Shown: positions 18,200-27,066 of the stretch, piece by piece | Layout: every line of letters starts with the position of its first letter | How positions within the stretch are numbered: the stretch's first letter is position 1 | NCBI GenBank assembly: GCA_031291305.1 | Contig: JARLJH010000004.1 | Location: forward strand, 1 to 64,000 | Direction of reading: 5' to 3' | Source of the DNA: Rhodoferax sp. | GTDB taxonomy: Bacteria; Pseudomonadota; Gammaproteobacteria; Burkholderiales; Burkholderiaceae_C | DNA: 64,000 bases | Notes under the pieces: generated by a model | What the model was told of the DNA's origin: nothing | The model's input: only the letters and a program-made list of their open reading frames with translations | Database searches by the model: none | Made by a program: the position numbers and the translations under genes

Positions 18200-21100
18200 A
18201 GTTGTCCAATTGGACCAGCATGGACTCGAACTGGAACTGTTTGGCCAGCTCGCGCATGCTGGCGACAAAGTGCGTGCAGTGTGGGCTGCCGAGTTCAATT
18301 TCATCGATCTGATTGAGGATGCCCCGGTAATAGCCCAGCACCACCAGTTCGCGCAAGGCATCGAGTTGCGGCTTGGGCGGGTAAACCAGCTCGTTGCTGG
18401 GCGGGGGCGCCTCTTCTGCCGCTGGCGGGGCAGTTTCCAGCCAGGTAAGGTTCAGGCGGCGTTCCAGCCAGTCCAGCAGGTCGGCATGGCGCACCGGTTT
18501 AAGGATGAAATCTTCGCTCGCTATGCCCAGGCCATTGTCCAGCCCACGGTCAAAGGCGTTCGCAGAAACAATAGCAACATATGGCTCAGGATAAGGGCTA
18601 TCGGCTAATAATGTTCGCAAACGGCGAATGGTTTCCCAGCCGTCGATGCCGGGCATGGCCAGGTCCATCAAAATCACTTCGGGCTGGTAGCCAGCGGCCA
18701 ACAGGTCCAGGCAGTCGTGGCCATTGGTCGCCGTGCGCATCTCAAAACCCAGGGGCTGCAAAAGGTTGACCAGCAGATCGCGATCGGTTTCCTCGTTGTC
18801 CACCACCAGAATGCGGCGGCGTGGCCCGTTGTAACCCTTGCGCGGGCGGCGCACAAAAAACCTGTTTTGATGCTTGGACGCTGGCGAATACACGGTGGCA
18901 TCCAGCTTGGAACGTACCTCGGGCAAAAACAGCTTGGCTTTGAAGATGGAGCCCACACCGGGCGTGCTGGTCACCGTCATCTGGCCACCCATCAGGTCGG
19001 TCAGCATGCGGGCAATCGTCAAGCCCAGGCCTGACCCCGGCGCTGTGGCCCCCGCGCCTTGTGCCCGTGTGAAAGGCTCAAAGATGCACGTCAGCTCATC
19101 AGCGGACAGGCCCGGCCCCGTGTCTTCGACCTCAATCACCGCCATTTCGCGCGCATAGCTGACGCGCAGGGTCACATAGCCCTGGCTGGTGAATTTGATG
19201 GCGTTGCCCACCAGATTGATCAGAATCTGGCGCACGCGCTTTTCGTCGGCACGCACCACGTCGGGCAAACTGCCTCCAATCTCGCAGTGAAAAGCCAGCC
19301 CCTTGGCCTGCGCATCCAGCTCAAACAGGCTGGCAATGTCGTGCACAAAGTCGGCAAACGGCATGGGCTTGACGCTCAAAGTGAGACGACCCGCCTCGAT
19401 GTGCGCGATGTCCAGCGTGCCTTCGATCAAGGAGAGCAGATGCTCGCCGCCGCGTTTGATGACGTTCACCGCCTGCTTGCGGTGCGGCGCAATGCCAGCA
19501 TCCTCCCCCATGAGTTGCGCGTAGCCCAGAATGCTGTTGAGCGGCGTGCGCAGCTCGTGGCTGATGGCGCTGATGTAGCGGCTTTTGGCCTGATTGGCCT
19601 GATCAGCGGCGGCGCGGGCCTGCTCGGCCACCTGTTTGGCGCGCTGCAGTGCCTCATCGGTCTGCCGGTGCAGGTCGATTTCGCGCATCAGCAAATGGGT
19701 CTGGCGGTTGGACTCCTCCTGCGCCACCAGACGGCTCTTGTGTGCCAGCACCACCCACCAGGCCACCAGTCCGGCGATCAGCAGCAGTGCCATGTAGACC
19801 TTGAGGAAACCAGAGCGCAAAACATCCTGCGAGACCAGCAGCATCTTCGGGTCAAACACCGAGCGCGCCAGCGCCAGTGTTTCCTGCTGGTAAAGCAGCT
19901 CCAATACACCGGCCAACAAGGGCGCAATCACCAGCATCAGCATCAGAAACGTGCCCAGGCCTTTGTCCAGATGCTGCCAGGTTGTCTGGGGCAGCAGCCA
20001 GCGCAAGCTGGCCGACCATTGCGCCGACAGGCTGGCGTGCGGTTTGCACAAATCACCGCAACGGGCATCCAGCGTGCAGCACAGCGAGCAGATCGGACCC
20101 TGGTAGGCCGGGCAATGCGCCATGTCGGGCGCTTCGTAGTCGCGTTCGCAAATCACGCAGGTTTTGACTTGCAGACGCTGATAGCTGCCTGCGTCAGTCT
20201 GGCCCTGGCTGGCGGCAGACGGGTTGGCTGCGCTGGCGCTGCGCGTCAGATAGTAGTTGCCACCTGTTGCGAACGCTATCAGAGGTGAAGCAACAAGTGC
20301 AGTCCCCAAGGCGATCAGCGCGGAAAATGCCTGTGGCAACGGTCCCAGGAATCCCAAATACGCCGTGACCGACAGTAGGGACGCCAGCGCCATCGCACCG
20401 ACGCCCACCGGGTTGATGTCGTACAAATACGCGCGCTTGAACTCGATGCCCGGCGGTGACAAGCCCAGCGGCTTGTTGATGACCAGATCAGCCACCACGG
20501 CCATCATCCAGGCAATGGCGATGTTGGAGTACAGCCCCAGCACATCGCCCAGGGCTGCAAACACGTTCATCTCCATCAGCATGAACGCAATCACGGTGTT
20601 GAACACCACCCACACCACACGCCCCGGGTGGCTGTGGGTCAGGCGCGAGAAAAAATTGCTCCACGCCAGCGACCCGGCATAGGCGTTGGTGACGTTGATC
20701 TTGAGCTGCGACAACACCACAAACAGCGCGGTGGCCGCTACCGCCCAGCCGTAGCGGGGAAAGACGTATTCGTAAGCAGCCAAGTACATCTGGTTGGGGT
20801 CCACTGCCCGGTCGGTGGGCACGGCGTTGTGGATTGCCAGGTAAGCCAGCAGCACGCCGCCCAGCATCTTCAGCACACCCAGAACCACCCAACCCGGTCC
20901 GCCTGCCAGCACGCTGAACCACCAACGCTTGTGGTTTTGCGGCGTACACGCAGGCATGAAGCGCAGGTAGTCGGCCTGCTCGCCCATTTGTGTCATCAAC
21001 GCCACGCCTACCGTCAAAGCGGCACCAAACAAAGGCAGACTGAAGCCGTCAGACGCCCCTTTCTCACCAATATAGTGCGTCACCCCGGCAAAAGCCGTGG

Positions 21101-21836
21101 GTTCGCGCATCAAAACAAACACAAATGGCACCACCAGCATCACACCCCAGAGTGGCTGCGTCCAGACCTGCAGGCGGCTGATGGTCGACACGCCATGGGT
21201 GACCAGCGGAATCACCGCCAGCGCGCAGATCAGATAACCCCAGCGCGGCGGAATGCCTAGCGCCAGATCCAGCGCATACGCCATCACAGCGGCCTCCAGC
21301 GCAAAAAAGATGAAGGTGAAGGTGGCGTAGATCAGCGATGTGATGGTCGAGCCGATGTAACCAAACCCCGCGCCGCGCGTCAGCAGGTCCATGTCCACGC
21401 CATAGCGCGCGGCATACACGCTGATGGGCAGCCCGGCCAGAAAGATGATCAAGCCGGTGGCCAGAATCGCCCACAGCGCGTTGACGAAACCGTACTGAAC
21501 CAGCAAAGTGGCGCCCACCGCTTCCAGTATCAAAAATGCAGCAGCTCCCCCAAGCGCTGTCTGGGCTACCTGCCATTCTGACCATTTACGAAAACGCTGA
21601 GGTGTGAAACGCAAGGCGTAGTCTTCCAGCGTCTCACGCGCGACCCAGCCGTTGTAGTCCCGGCGCACCAGGGTGATGCGTTGGGGTGCTTTGGGCTCGG
21701 AAACGGGCTCGGCAGCAGAAGGGAGAAAAGCATCGGTATTCACCAGCCGGAACGTGCAGTTTTCGTGCCACGCGGCCACCCCGTCTAGCCCTGACTGCCC
21801 GCCGCTCGGGTTGAATGTGGAGCGGGTTCGATTCAA
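18183..21836 (-). CDS. NCS1 permease-histidine kinase-receiver hybrid sensor
   Basis: The reading frame encodes 1217 residues. About 95-570 is a 12-helix permease of the NCS1 (cytosine/purine/allantoin) type: WSEWQVAQTALGGAAAF, GAGFGYIGSTITSLIY, LSQLKINVTNAYAGSLAWSNF. About 610-655 is a Cys-rich knuckle (CVICERDYEAPDMAHC, then CSLCC and CGDLC), likely zinc-binding. Two more transmembrane helices follow, then a HisKA domain with ISHELRTPLN (phosphoacceptor His), an HATPase with NLVGNAIKFTS, DTGPGLS and GSGLGLTI, and a receiver with DLAMPG. The kinase thus appears to be gated by a transporter-like sensor, as CrbS/CbrA are by SSS permeases. The substrate is unknown; urea, a nucleobase or allantoin is plausible from the neighbouring urease genes. 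The start is uncertain because the first frame codon is TTG 21836. Confidence 0.9.
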   Translation of the reverse strand: MNRTRSTFNPSGGQSGLDGVAAWHENCTFRLVNTDAFLPSAAEPVSEPKAPQRITLVRRDYNGWVARETLEDYALRFTPQRFRKWSEWQVAQTALGGAAAFLILEAVGATLLVQYGFVNALWAILATGLIIFLAGLPISVYAARYGVDMDLLTRGAGFGYIGSTITSLIYATFTFIFFALEAAVMAYALDLALGIPPRWGYLICALAVIPLVTHGVSTISRLQVWTQPLWGVMLVVPFVFVLMREPTAFAGVTHYIGEKGASDGFSLPLFGAALTVGVALMTQMGEQADYLRFMPACTPQNHKRWWFSVLAGGPGWVVLGVLKMLGGVLLAYLAIHNAVPTDRAVDPNQMYLAAYEYVFPRYGWAVAATALFVVLSQLKINVTNAYAGSLAWSNFFSRLTHSHPGRVVWVVFNTVIAFMLMEMNVFAALGDVLGLYSNIAIAWMMAVVADLVINKPLGLSPPGIEFKRAYLYDINPVGVGAMALASLLSVTAYLGFLGPLPQAFSALIALGTALVASPLIAFATGGNYYLTRSASAANPSAASQGQTDAGSYQRLQVKTCVICERDYEAPDMAHCPAYQGPICSLCCTLDARCGDLCKPHASLSAQWSASLRWLLPQTTWQHLDKGLGTFLMLMLVIAPLLAGVLELLYQQETLALARSVFDPKMLLVSQDVLRSGFLKVYMALLLIAGLVAWWVVLAHKSRLVAQEESNRQTHLLMREIDLHRQTDEALQRAKQVAEQARAAADQANQAKSRYISAISHELRTPLNSILGYAQLMGEDAGIAPHRKQAVNVIKRGGEHLLSLIEGTLDIAHIEAGRLTLSVKPMPFADFVHDIASLFELDAQAKGLAFHCEIGGSLPDVVRADEKRVRQILINLVGNAIKFTSQGYVTLRVSYAREMAVIEVEDTGPGLSADELTCIFEPFTRAQGAGATAPGSGLGLTIARMLTDLMGGQMTVTSTPGVGSIFKAKLFLPEVRSKLDATVYSPASKHQNRFFVRRPRKGYNGPRRRILVVDNEETDRDLLVNLLQPLGFEMRTATNGHDCLDLLAAGYQPEVILMDLAMPGIDGWETIRRLRTLLADSPYPEPYVAIVSANAFDRGLDNGLGIASEDFILKPVRHADLLDWLERRLNLTWLETAPPAAEEAPPPSNELVYPPKPQLDALRELVVLGYYRGILNQIDEIELGSPHCTHFVASMRELAKQFQFESMLVQLDNYANEN

Positions 21837-21938
21837 GGCAATGTAGTGTGTAGGCGTAGACCGTCAGGCGGCCAACGCGTGCTCTGGTGTTGCTCTTGGG
21901 CGTCATGGCGAGTGTGTTCAGGGGGTGAACCAGCCGGC

Positions 21939-22053
21939 GACTGGGTCAGGCGCGTGCGGTTTTGGGGTGAAAGCACGCGCGGGGATAGGCCGTCATACGC
22001 GAATGCCCAGGGCGCACGCATTTCACCCCAAAGCCCGGTCACCTGACCCAGTC
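21939..22053. repeat. Palindromic MITE-like element, copy A
   Basis: GACTGGGTCAGG (21939-21950) and CCTGACCCAGTC (22042-22053) are exact 12-bp terminal inverted repeats. A second perfect 12-bp pair, TTTGGGGTGAAA (21961-21972) and TTTCACCCCAAA (22021-22032), lies inside. It is small, non-coding and matches copy B in inverted orientation. Confidence 0.85.
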
Positions 22054-22127
22054 ACCACGCCTCAAGAGCTTTTGAAGCCGCAGAGGGTCAGAAAAAACCC
22101 AGGCGACAGGGGTAATAGATTAATCTA

Positions 22128-22172
22128 TTTTGATAGCAGACAGCGCTTTTCTGATACGGGCTTGCGGTTGTT
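22128..22172. repeat. Degenerate TAGCCCTT-type repeat upstream of ureA
   Basis: TGATAGC, then AGCGCTTTTCTGATACGGGCTTG, keeps the outline of the intergenic palindrome family with several mismatches in the stem. It lies between the two MITE-like copies. Confidence 0.4.
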
Positions 22173-22207
22173 TTTCTATCTCATCTGTCATAACCAACAC
22201 AGTTGAG

Positions 22208-22338
22208 CCAGGGTGATTGGGTCAGGCGACCGGGCTTTGGGGCCTCAGGCGCGCGCCTGAGGCATTGGCGTACCGATCCACGCGGCCCCGCGCGTAATTT
22301 GGCCCCAAAACCGCATGCGCCTGGCCCAGTCGCCCTGG
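22208..22338. repeat. Palindromic MITE-like element, copy B (inverted)
   Basis: Ends GATTGGGTCAGG (22215-22226) and CCTGGCCCAGTC (22320-22331) pair with two mismatches, and outer CCAGGGTGA/TCGCCCTGG bases extend the match. Its right arm matches the left arm of copy A with one mismatch and its left arm matches A's right arm with two, so it is the same element inserted the other way, about 155 bp from copy A. Confidence 0.82.
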
Positions 22339-22444
22339 CGTGCGTAAAGGTCTTCTATCAGCACAACATGACTTTGAATCGCACCCGTGTAGAACCTCAT
22401 GCACATGCACATGCACACGGCACAGCTTTTGCATAATGACAGGC

Positions 22445-22595
22445 ATGGAACCAACCCCTCATGTTCGGCCAGCATTTGCGGCCGCGCGAGCTAATTATTC
22501 AAAGCTTTGAGTGAAACGACATGGAATTGACCCCTCGCGTTCGGCACGCACCAGCGGCCGCGCGAGCTAATGACCCCAGCAATGAGTGAAACGAT
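22445..22595 (+). repeat. Two tandem partial copies of the ureA start region
   Basis: The ureA beginning (ATGGAACTGACTCCTCGC) is echoed at 22521 (ATGGAATTGACCCCTCGC) and 22445 (ATGGAACCAACCCCTCAT), each followed by a shared GCGGCCGCGCGAGCTAAT. The copies open into frames of 21 and 22 codons (22445-22510 and 22521-22589). The shared GAGTGAAACGA lies just before the second copy and before the real gene, so each small frame ends a few bases from the next start. This looks like tandem duplication of a roughly 75-bp unit; leader peptides with coupled translation are a possible consequence. Confidence 0.8.
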
Positions 22596-22898
22596 ATGGA
22601 ACTGACTCCTCGCGAAAAAGACAAACTCCTGCTGTTCACCGCCGCCCTGCTGGCCGAGCGCCGCAAGGCGCGCGGCCTCAAACTGAACTACCCCGAAGCC
22701 ATGGCCCTGATCAGCGCCGCCGTCATGGAGGGCGCGCGCGACGGCAAGACTGTGGCGCAGCTCATGAGCGAGGGCCGCACCGTGCTGACCCGCGCCGACG
22801 TGATGGACGGCATTGCCGAAATGATTCCCGACATCCAGGTGGAAGCCACCTTTCCCGACGGAACCAAACTCGTCACCGTGCACCAACCCATTGTTTAG
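22596..22898 (+). CDS. ureA: Urease gamma subunit
   Basis: The 100-residue product is a full-length Ure[15 protein letters not shown], then [23 protein letters not shown] and [32 protein letters not shown]. It packs with UreB and UreC in the cytoplasmic (ABC)3 urease that hydrolyses urea to ammonia and carbamate. No ureD precedes it. Upstream are the duplicated start region and MITE-like repeats instead, with no clear sigma-70 promoter. Its small-ORF leader overlaps within six bases of the start codon. Confidence 0.97.
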   Translation: MELTPREKDKLLLFTAALLAERRKARGLKLNYPEAMALISAAVMEGARDGKTVAQLMSEGRTVLTRADVMDGIAEMIPDIQVEATFPDGTKLVTVHQPIV

Positions 22899-22931
22899 AC
22901 ACCCTTGATCGGGTTTACCGGAGAAACTGTC

Positions 22932-23048
22932 GTGCGACTATCCACCCAATCTGCTCTGCTTTTTGCAGCTTCTTGCGCCCTGTCTGCGGTGGCTATAGCC
23001 CATACTGACCATAAGACGCGCAGCCTGGCTTTGAGGTCACCCGCATGA
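22932..23048 (+). pseudogene. Remnant of ureJ/hupE, 38 codons
   Basis: A GTG-started frame between ureA and ureB begins with a signal-like segment (LSTQSALLFAASCALSAVA) ending IAHTDH. HupE/UreJ nickel-transport proteins begin with just such a leader followed by AHTGH, and ureJ often sits between ureA and ureB. Here the frame ends after 38 codons in TGA (23046-23048), overlapping the ureB ATG as ATGA. I read it as a deletion remnant, so translation could still be coupled into ureB. A genuine small secreted peptide is the alternative. Confidence 0.65.
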
Positions 23049-23350
23049 TCCCCGGCGAACTTTTCACCGACGACGGCGAACACGCCCTGAACACGGGCAG
23101 GCGTACCCTCACCCTGGTGGTGACGAACGCCTCCGAGCGACCGGTGCAGGTCGGCTCGCACTACCACTTTGCCGAAACCAACGGCGCTCTCAGCTTTGAC
23201 CGCGCGGCCGCGCAAGGCATGCGCCTGAACATTGCCTCCGGCCTGGCGGTGCGGTTTGAACCGGGTCAACAACGCACGGTGGAACTGGTGGATTTGGCCG
23301 GTGACCGCATCGTCTATGGCTTTCGCGGCCTGGTGATGGGGTCGCTTTAA
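23045..23350 (+). CDS. ureB: Urease beta subunit
   Basis: The 101-residue product starts [19 protein letters not shown] and has the UreB core [42 protein letters not shown] and GFRGLVMG. It is full length. UreB bridges UreA and UreC in the urease trimer. Its ATG overlaps the stop of the ureJ remnant, so it may be translated by coupling. It is followed by a palindromic repeat before ureC. Confidence 0.97.
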   Translation: MIPGELFTDDGEHALNTGRRTLTLVVTNASERPVQVGSHYHFAETNGALSFDRAAAQGMRLNIASGLAVRFEPGQQRTVELVDLAGDRIVYGFRGLVMGSL

Positions 23351-23366
23351 TTTATTAGTGTTTTTT

Positions 23367-23400
23367 GCCTCTAGCCCTTTTAATATAAGGGCTTGTAGCT
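23367..23400. repeat. TAGCCCTT-type intergenic palindrome, copy 2
   Basis: AGCCCTT (23373-23379) and AAGGGCT (23387-23393) form the stem, flanked by GCCTCT and GTAGCT. It lies in the ureB-ureC gap and could act as an mRNA-processing or stabilising hairpin. The TTTTTT to its left would allow some termination on the opposite strand. Confidence 0.8.
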
Positions 23401-23421
23401 CTATTTTTTGAAGGTATTGTC

Positions 23422-25185
23422 ATGGCCACGATTGGACGCCGCGCCTACGCTGAAATTTTTGGTCCGACCACCGGTGACCGGGTTCGCCTGGCCGACACCG
23501 GCCTGATCATCGAAGTTGAAAAGGACTACACCCTGGCTGCGGGCAGCTACGGTGAAGAGGTCAAGTTTGGCGGCGGCAAGACCATCCGCGACGGCATGGC
23601 GCAAAGCCAGCGCACCCGTGCGGAGGGTGCCGTCGATACCGTCATGACCAACGCGCTGATCCTGGACCACTGGGGCATCGTCAAGGCCGACATCGGCCTC
23701 AAAGGTGGGTGCATCGTCGCCATCGGCAAGGCCGGCAACCCCGACACCCAACCGGGGGTGGACATCATCATCGGCCCGGGCACCGAAGTCATCAGCTGCG
23801 AAGGCAACATCGTCACCGCAGGCGGCATTGACAGCCACATCCACTTCATCTGCCCGCAGCAAATCGAAGAAGCGCTCGCCAGCGGTGTCACGACCATGCT
23901 GGGCGGCGGCACCGGCCCGGCTACCGGCACCTTTGCCACCACCTGCACGCCAGGGCCGTGGAACATCGAACGCATGCTGCAAGCAGCCGACGCCTTCCCG
24001 ATGAACCTCGGCTTTCTGGGCAAGGGCAACGCCAGCCTGCCCGCCGCGCTGCACGAACAGGTCAACGCCGGGGTCATCGGCCTTAAACTACACGAAGACT
24101 GGGGCACCACGCCAGCGGCCATCAGCAACTGCCTGGACGTGGCCGAAGAGACCGATGTGCAAGTGGCGATCCACTCCGACACCCTCAACGAGTCCGGCTT
24201 TGTGGAAAACACCATCGCCGCCACCAAAGGCCGGGGACTCTGCGCCTTTCACACCGAAGGCGCGGGCGGCGGGCATGCGCCCGACATTTTGAAAGTGGTG
24301 GGCCAGGAGAACTTTTTGCCCAGCTCCACCAACCCGACCATGCCCTACACCCAGAACACGCTGGACGAGCATGTGGACATGTTGATGGTCTGCCACCACC
24401 TGGACGCGGGCATTGCCGAAGACCTGGCCTTTGCCGAAAGCCGCATCCGCAAGGAAACCATCGCCGCCGAAGACGTGCTGCACGACCTGGGCGCCATCAG
24501 CATGATGAGCAGCGACAGCCAGGCCATGGGCCGCGTGGGTGAAGTCATCATCCGTACCTGGCAAACCGCGCACAAGATGAAGGCGCAGCGCGGCTGGCTG
24601 GCGCCGCCGCTGGTGCTGGGCGGCATCCAATCTGAGGCGGCGTTGGTGGAACACAACCAGCGCAACGACAACTTCCGCGCCAAACGCTATGTGGCCAAAA
24701 CCACCATCAACCCGGCCATCGCACACGGCATCAGCCATGAAGTGGGCAGCATCGAGGTCGGCAAATGGGCCGATCTGGTGGTCTGGAAACCGGCTTTCTT
24801 TGGCATCAAACCGGCGCTGATCTTGAAGGGCGGCTTCATCGCCATGGCGGCCATGGGCGACCCGAATGCGTCCATTCCAACGCCGCAGCCGGTGCACTAC
24901 CGCCCGATGTTTGGGGCCTTTGGCAGCGCCATTGCACGCGGGTCGCTGACCTTTGTGTCCCAAGCCGGATTGGATGCGGGCATTCAGGAGCGCTTTGGCC
25001 TGCAAAAGACCTTGAGCGCGGTGAAGAACATCCGTGGCGTGCGCAAACAGCACATGGTGCACAACCACTACCTGCCCAGCATGGAAATCGACGCGCAAAC
25101 CTACAGCGTGCGCGCCGACGGCCAGTTGCTCACCTGCGAAGCGGCGGTGAGCCTGCCGATGGCGCAGCGCTACTTCTTGTTCTGA
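23422..25185 (+). CDS. ureC: Urease alpha subunit
   Basis: The 587-residue catalytic subunit has all active-site elements: DSHIHF nickel His pair (about 138), GLKLHEDWG with the carbamylated Lys (about 221), [11 protein letters not shown] and [13 protein letters not shown] His ligands, MVCHHLD with the flap Cys (about 323) and MSSDSQAMG with the Asp ligand (about 364). It is longer than the usual 567-572 residues because about 14 extra residues replace the short loop between QRG and DNFR (about 389-415; [11 protein letters not shown] and following residues). The loop sits after the active-site core, so activity should be retained. Urease hydrolyses urea in the cytoplasm. Confidence 0.97.
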   Translation: MATIGRRAYAEIFGPTTGDRVRLADTGLIIEVEKDYTLAAGSYGEEVKFGGGKTIRDGMAQSQRTRAEGAVDTVMTNALILDHWGIVKADIGLKGGCIVAIGKAGNPDTQPGVDIIIGPGTEVISCEGNIVTAGGIDSHIHFICPQQIEEALASGVTTMLGGGTGPATGTFATTCTPGPWNIERMLQAADAFPMNLGFLGKGNASLPAALHEQVNAGVIGLKLHEDWGTTPAAISNCLDVAEETDVQVAIHSDTLNESGFVENTIAATKGRGLCAFHTEGAGGGHAPDILKVVGQENFLPSSTNPTMPYTQNTLDEHVDMLMVCHHLDAGIAEDLAFAESRIRKETIAAEDVLHDLGAISMMSSDSQAMGRVGEVIIRTWQTAHKMKAQRGWLAPPLVLGGIQSEAALVEHNQRNDNFRAKRYVAKTTINPAIAHGISHEVGSIEVGKWADLVVWKPAFFGIKPALILKGGFIAMAAMGDPNASIPTPQPVHYRPMFGAFGSAIARGSLTFVSQAGLDAGIQERFGLQKTLSAVKNIRGVRKQHMVHNHYLPSMEIDAQTYSVRADGQLLTCEAAVSLPMAQRYFLF

Positions 25186-25195
25186 GCCTGAGTTC

Positions 25196-25678
25196 ATGGC
25201 CATGGACATCCGCGTCGACGATTTGCAAGGCAGCGCCATCCAGGCCCTGCTGCAAACACATCTGGATGCCATGTATGAATACTCGCCGCCAGAGAGCGTG
25301 CACGCGCTGGACCTTGACGCATTGCGCCATCCGTCCATCACCTTCTGGACCGCCTGGGACGGCGATGCATTGCTGGGCTGCGGCGCCCTCAAACAGCACA
25401 GCGCCGAGCATGCTGAACTGAAATCCATGCGTACCGCCAGCGCCCATGTGCGCAAAGGGGTGGCGCGTGCCATGCTGCGGCACATCGAGTCTGCCGCACG
25501 AGCCAAAGGCATCCAGCGCATCAGTCTGGAAACCGGCCCACACACACCCTTTGTCGCAGCACAAAAGCTTTATGCCAGCGAAGGTTTTGTCGAGTGCGGG
25601 CCGTTTGCGGACTACGTGCTGGACCCATATAGCTTGTTCATGACCAAGGTGCTGACAGACGCGCCAACACCACGCTGA
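25196..25678 (+). CDS. GNAT-family N-acetyltransferase in the urease operon
   Basis: The 160-residue product is a GNAT acetyltransferase: an ELKSMRT strand leads to the acetyl-CoA pyrophosphate motif RKGVARAMLRHIE, then ISLETG and FVAAQKLYASEGF. It lies 10 bp after ureC and 64 bp before ureE in the same direction, so it is co-transcribed with the urease genes. Its substrate is not known. A similar insertion between ureC and ureE is seen in some Burkholderiales urease operons; it is not needed for urease maturation as far as is known. Confidence 0.88.
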   Translation: MAMDIRVDDLQGSAIQALLQTHLDAMYEYSPPESVHALDLDALRHPSITFWTAWDGDALLGCGALKQHSAEHAELKSMRTASAHVRKGVARAMLRHIESAARAKGIQRISLETGPHTPFVAAQKLYASEGFVECGPFADYVLDPYSLFMTKVLTDAPTPR

Positions 25679-25742
25679 TAGCCTGGGTGGCCATCAAGCG
25701 GTACGATCCTGCGGATTTCTTTATCACTTTGCTACGACAACC

Positions 25743-26327
25743 ATGTTGCACGTCTCCAAACTCATCCCCCAAGGCGCTGGTCTGGCGGCTGCGCTTCTCA
25801 AACGCGCCAGCACCGTCGAGCTGGACTGGGACGTGCGCCAGAAAAGCCGTTTTGAAGCCACCGACTCCACAAGTCGCCAGCTCGGCGTCTTTCTGCCGCG
25901 CGGCACGGTCGCCCGTGGCGGGGATGTGCTGGTGGCGCACGATGGCTCGCTGATCATGGTCTGGGCAGCGCCGCAAGCCGTGCTGAAGATCACCCACGAC
26001 GCCGCGCACGGCACGCCGTTTGATCTGATCCGCGCCGCCTACCACCTGGGCAACCGCCATGTGCCGATTGAACTCAAACCCGACCACCTGAAGATCGAGC
26101 CTGACCACGTGCTGGCCGACATGTTGCGCGCCATGCACCTGGTTGTGACCGAAGTCACCGAGCCGTTCGAGCCGGAAAACGGCGCCTACGCCACCGGCGG
26201 GCACTTTGGTGGCCACCATCACGGGCACGAGCATGACCACGATCACAGCCATGATCACGTGCACACGCCACCGCCCGCCACCGCTGCGCCGCACGTGCAT
26301 GGCCCCGGTTGCGGCCACGACCACTAA
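25743..26327 (+). CDS. ureE: Urease accessory metallochaperone UreE
   Basis: The 194-residue product has the UreE peptide-binding N-domain ([13 protein letters not shown]) and the metal-binding C-domain (GNRHVPIEL, then LADMLRAM). Its C-terminus is very His-rich ([15 protein letters not shown], with a final GCGHDH), a strong nickel-binding tail. UreE delivers nickel to the UreDFG complex for urease assembly. It is 10 bp before ureF. Confidence 0.95.
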   Translation: MLHVSKLIPQGAGLAAALLKRASTVELDWDVRQKSRFEATDSTSRQLGVFLPRGTVARGGDVLVAHDGSLIMVWAAPQAVLKITHDAAHGTPFDLIRAAYHLGNRHVPIELKPDHLKIEPDHVLADMLRAMHLVVTEVTEPFEPENGAYATGGHFGGHHHGHEHDHDHSHDHVHTPPPATAAPHVHGPGCGHDH

Positions 26328-26337
26328 AACGTCCGGC

Positions 26338-27015
26338 ATGCAAGACAGCAGCCTGATGCAGCTGATGTGGCTGGCCTCCCCGGCTTTGCCTATCGGTGGG
26401 TTTTCATACTCAGAATGCCTCGAAGCCGCCGTCAATGCTGAACTTGTTACGACAGAACAGGAAGCATCTGACTGGCTGGTGGAGCAGCTCCACACGACGC
26501 TGGCGCGCGCTGACCTGGCGGTGATCGCGCAGGCAATTGCTGCCTGGCGCGCTGCAGATCACGCGCGCATCGACGAGCTCAACGCCTGGGTGTTGCAGAC
26601 CCGCGAAAGCAGTGAGTTACGGGCGCAGGCCGAGCAGATGGGCCGCTCGCTGCTCGAATGGCTGCGCAACCACACCACGGCAACGCCATCCCAGATTGAC
26701 GTGCTCGCCACCCAACAACCCACCTATCCGCTGGCGTTTGCCCTGGCAGCCAGCGCCACCGCCGCGCCGCTGCGCGACTGCCTGCTGGCCTACGCCTTTG
26801 GCTGGGCAGAGAACATGATGCAAGCCGCCATCAAATCCGTGCCGCTGGGGCAAAGCGCCGGGCAACGCATCCTGTCTGCATTGACGGCCAACATCCCGGC
26901 GGCCATCGACCATGCGATCACGCTGAACGACGACAGCCGCCAGGCCTTTTCCCCCATGCTGGCGATTCTGAGCAGCCAGCACGAGGTGCAATATTCAAGA
27001 CTTTTCCGCTCCTAG
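26338..27015 (+). CDS. ureF: Urease accessory protein UreF
   Basis: From ATG 26338 the 225-residue product has the UreF signature [27 protein letters not shown], the central [31 protein letters not shown] helix and a short C-terminus. UreF acts as a fidelity and GTPase-modulating subunit in the UreDFG maturation complex. The frame is open further upstream, but residues before this ATG are the shadow of the ureE tail. The TAG stop (27013-27015) is formed by the palindromic repeat CCTAGCCCTT. Confidence 0.93.
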   Translation: MQDSSLMQLMWLASPALPIGGFSYSECLEAAVNAELVTTEQEASDWLVEQLHTTLARADLAVIAQAIAAWRAADHARIDELNAWVLQTRESSELRAQAEQMGRSLLEWLRNHTTATPSQIDVLATQQPTYPLAFALAASATAAPLRDCLLAYAFGWAENMMQAAIKSVPLGQSAGQRILSALTANIPAAIDHAITLNDDSRQAFSPMLAILSSQHEVQYSRLFRS

Positions 27016-27043
27016 CCCTTATATATAAAGGGCAAGTAGCTCT
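27011..27043. repeat. TAGCCCTT-type intergenic palindrome, copy 3
   Basis: TAGCCCTT (27013-27020) pairs with AAGGGC (27028-27033) across ATATATA, followed by AAGTAGCTC and a TTTTT run (27046-27050). The ureF stop codon is the TAG of this repeat. It lies in the ureF-ureG gap and could limit or stabilise ureG transcription. Confidence 0.85.
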
Positions 27044-27066
27044 TATTTTTATACTATTCAACGATC

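Noticed and set aside
18550-18615. Sequence resembling the TAGCCCTT repeat inside the sensor kinase
   Set aside because: AATAGC...ATAAGGGCTA is suggestive, but the frame is intact within a normal receiver and the stem does not form.
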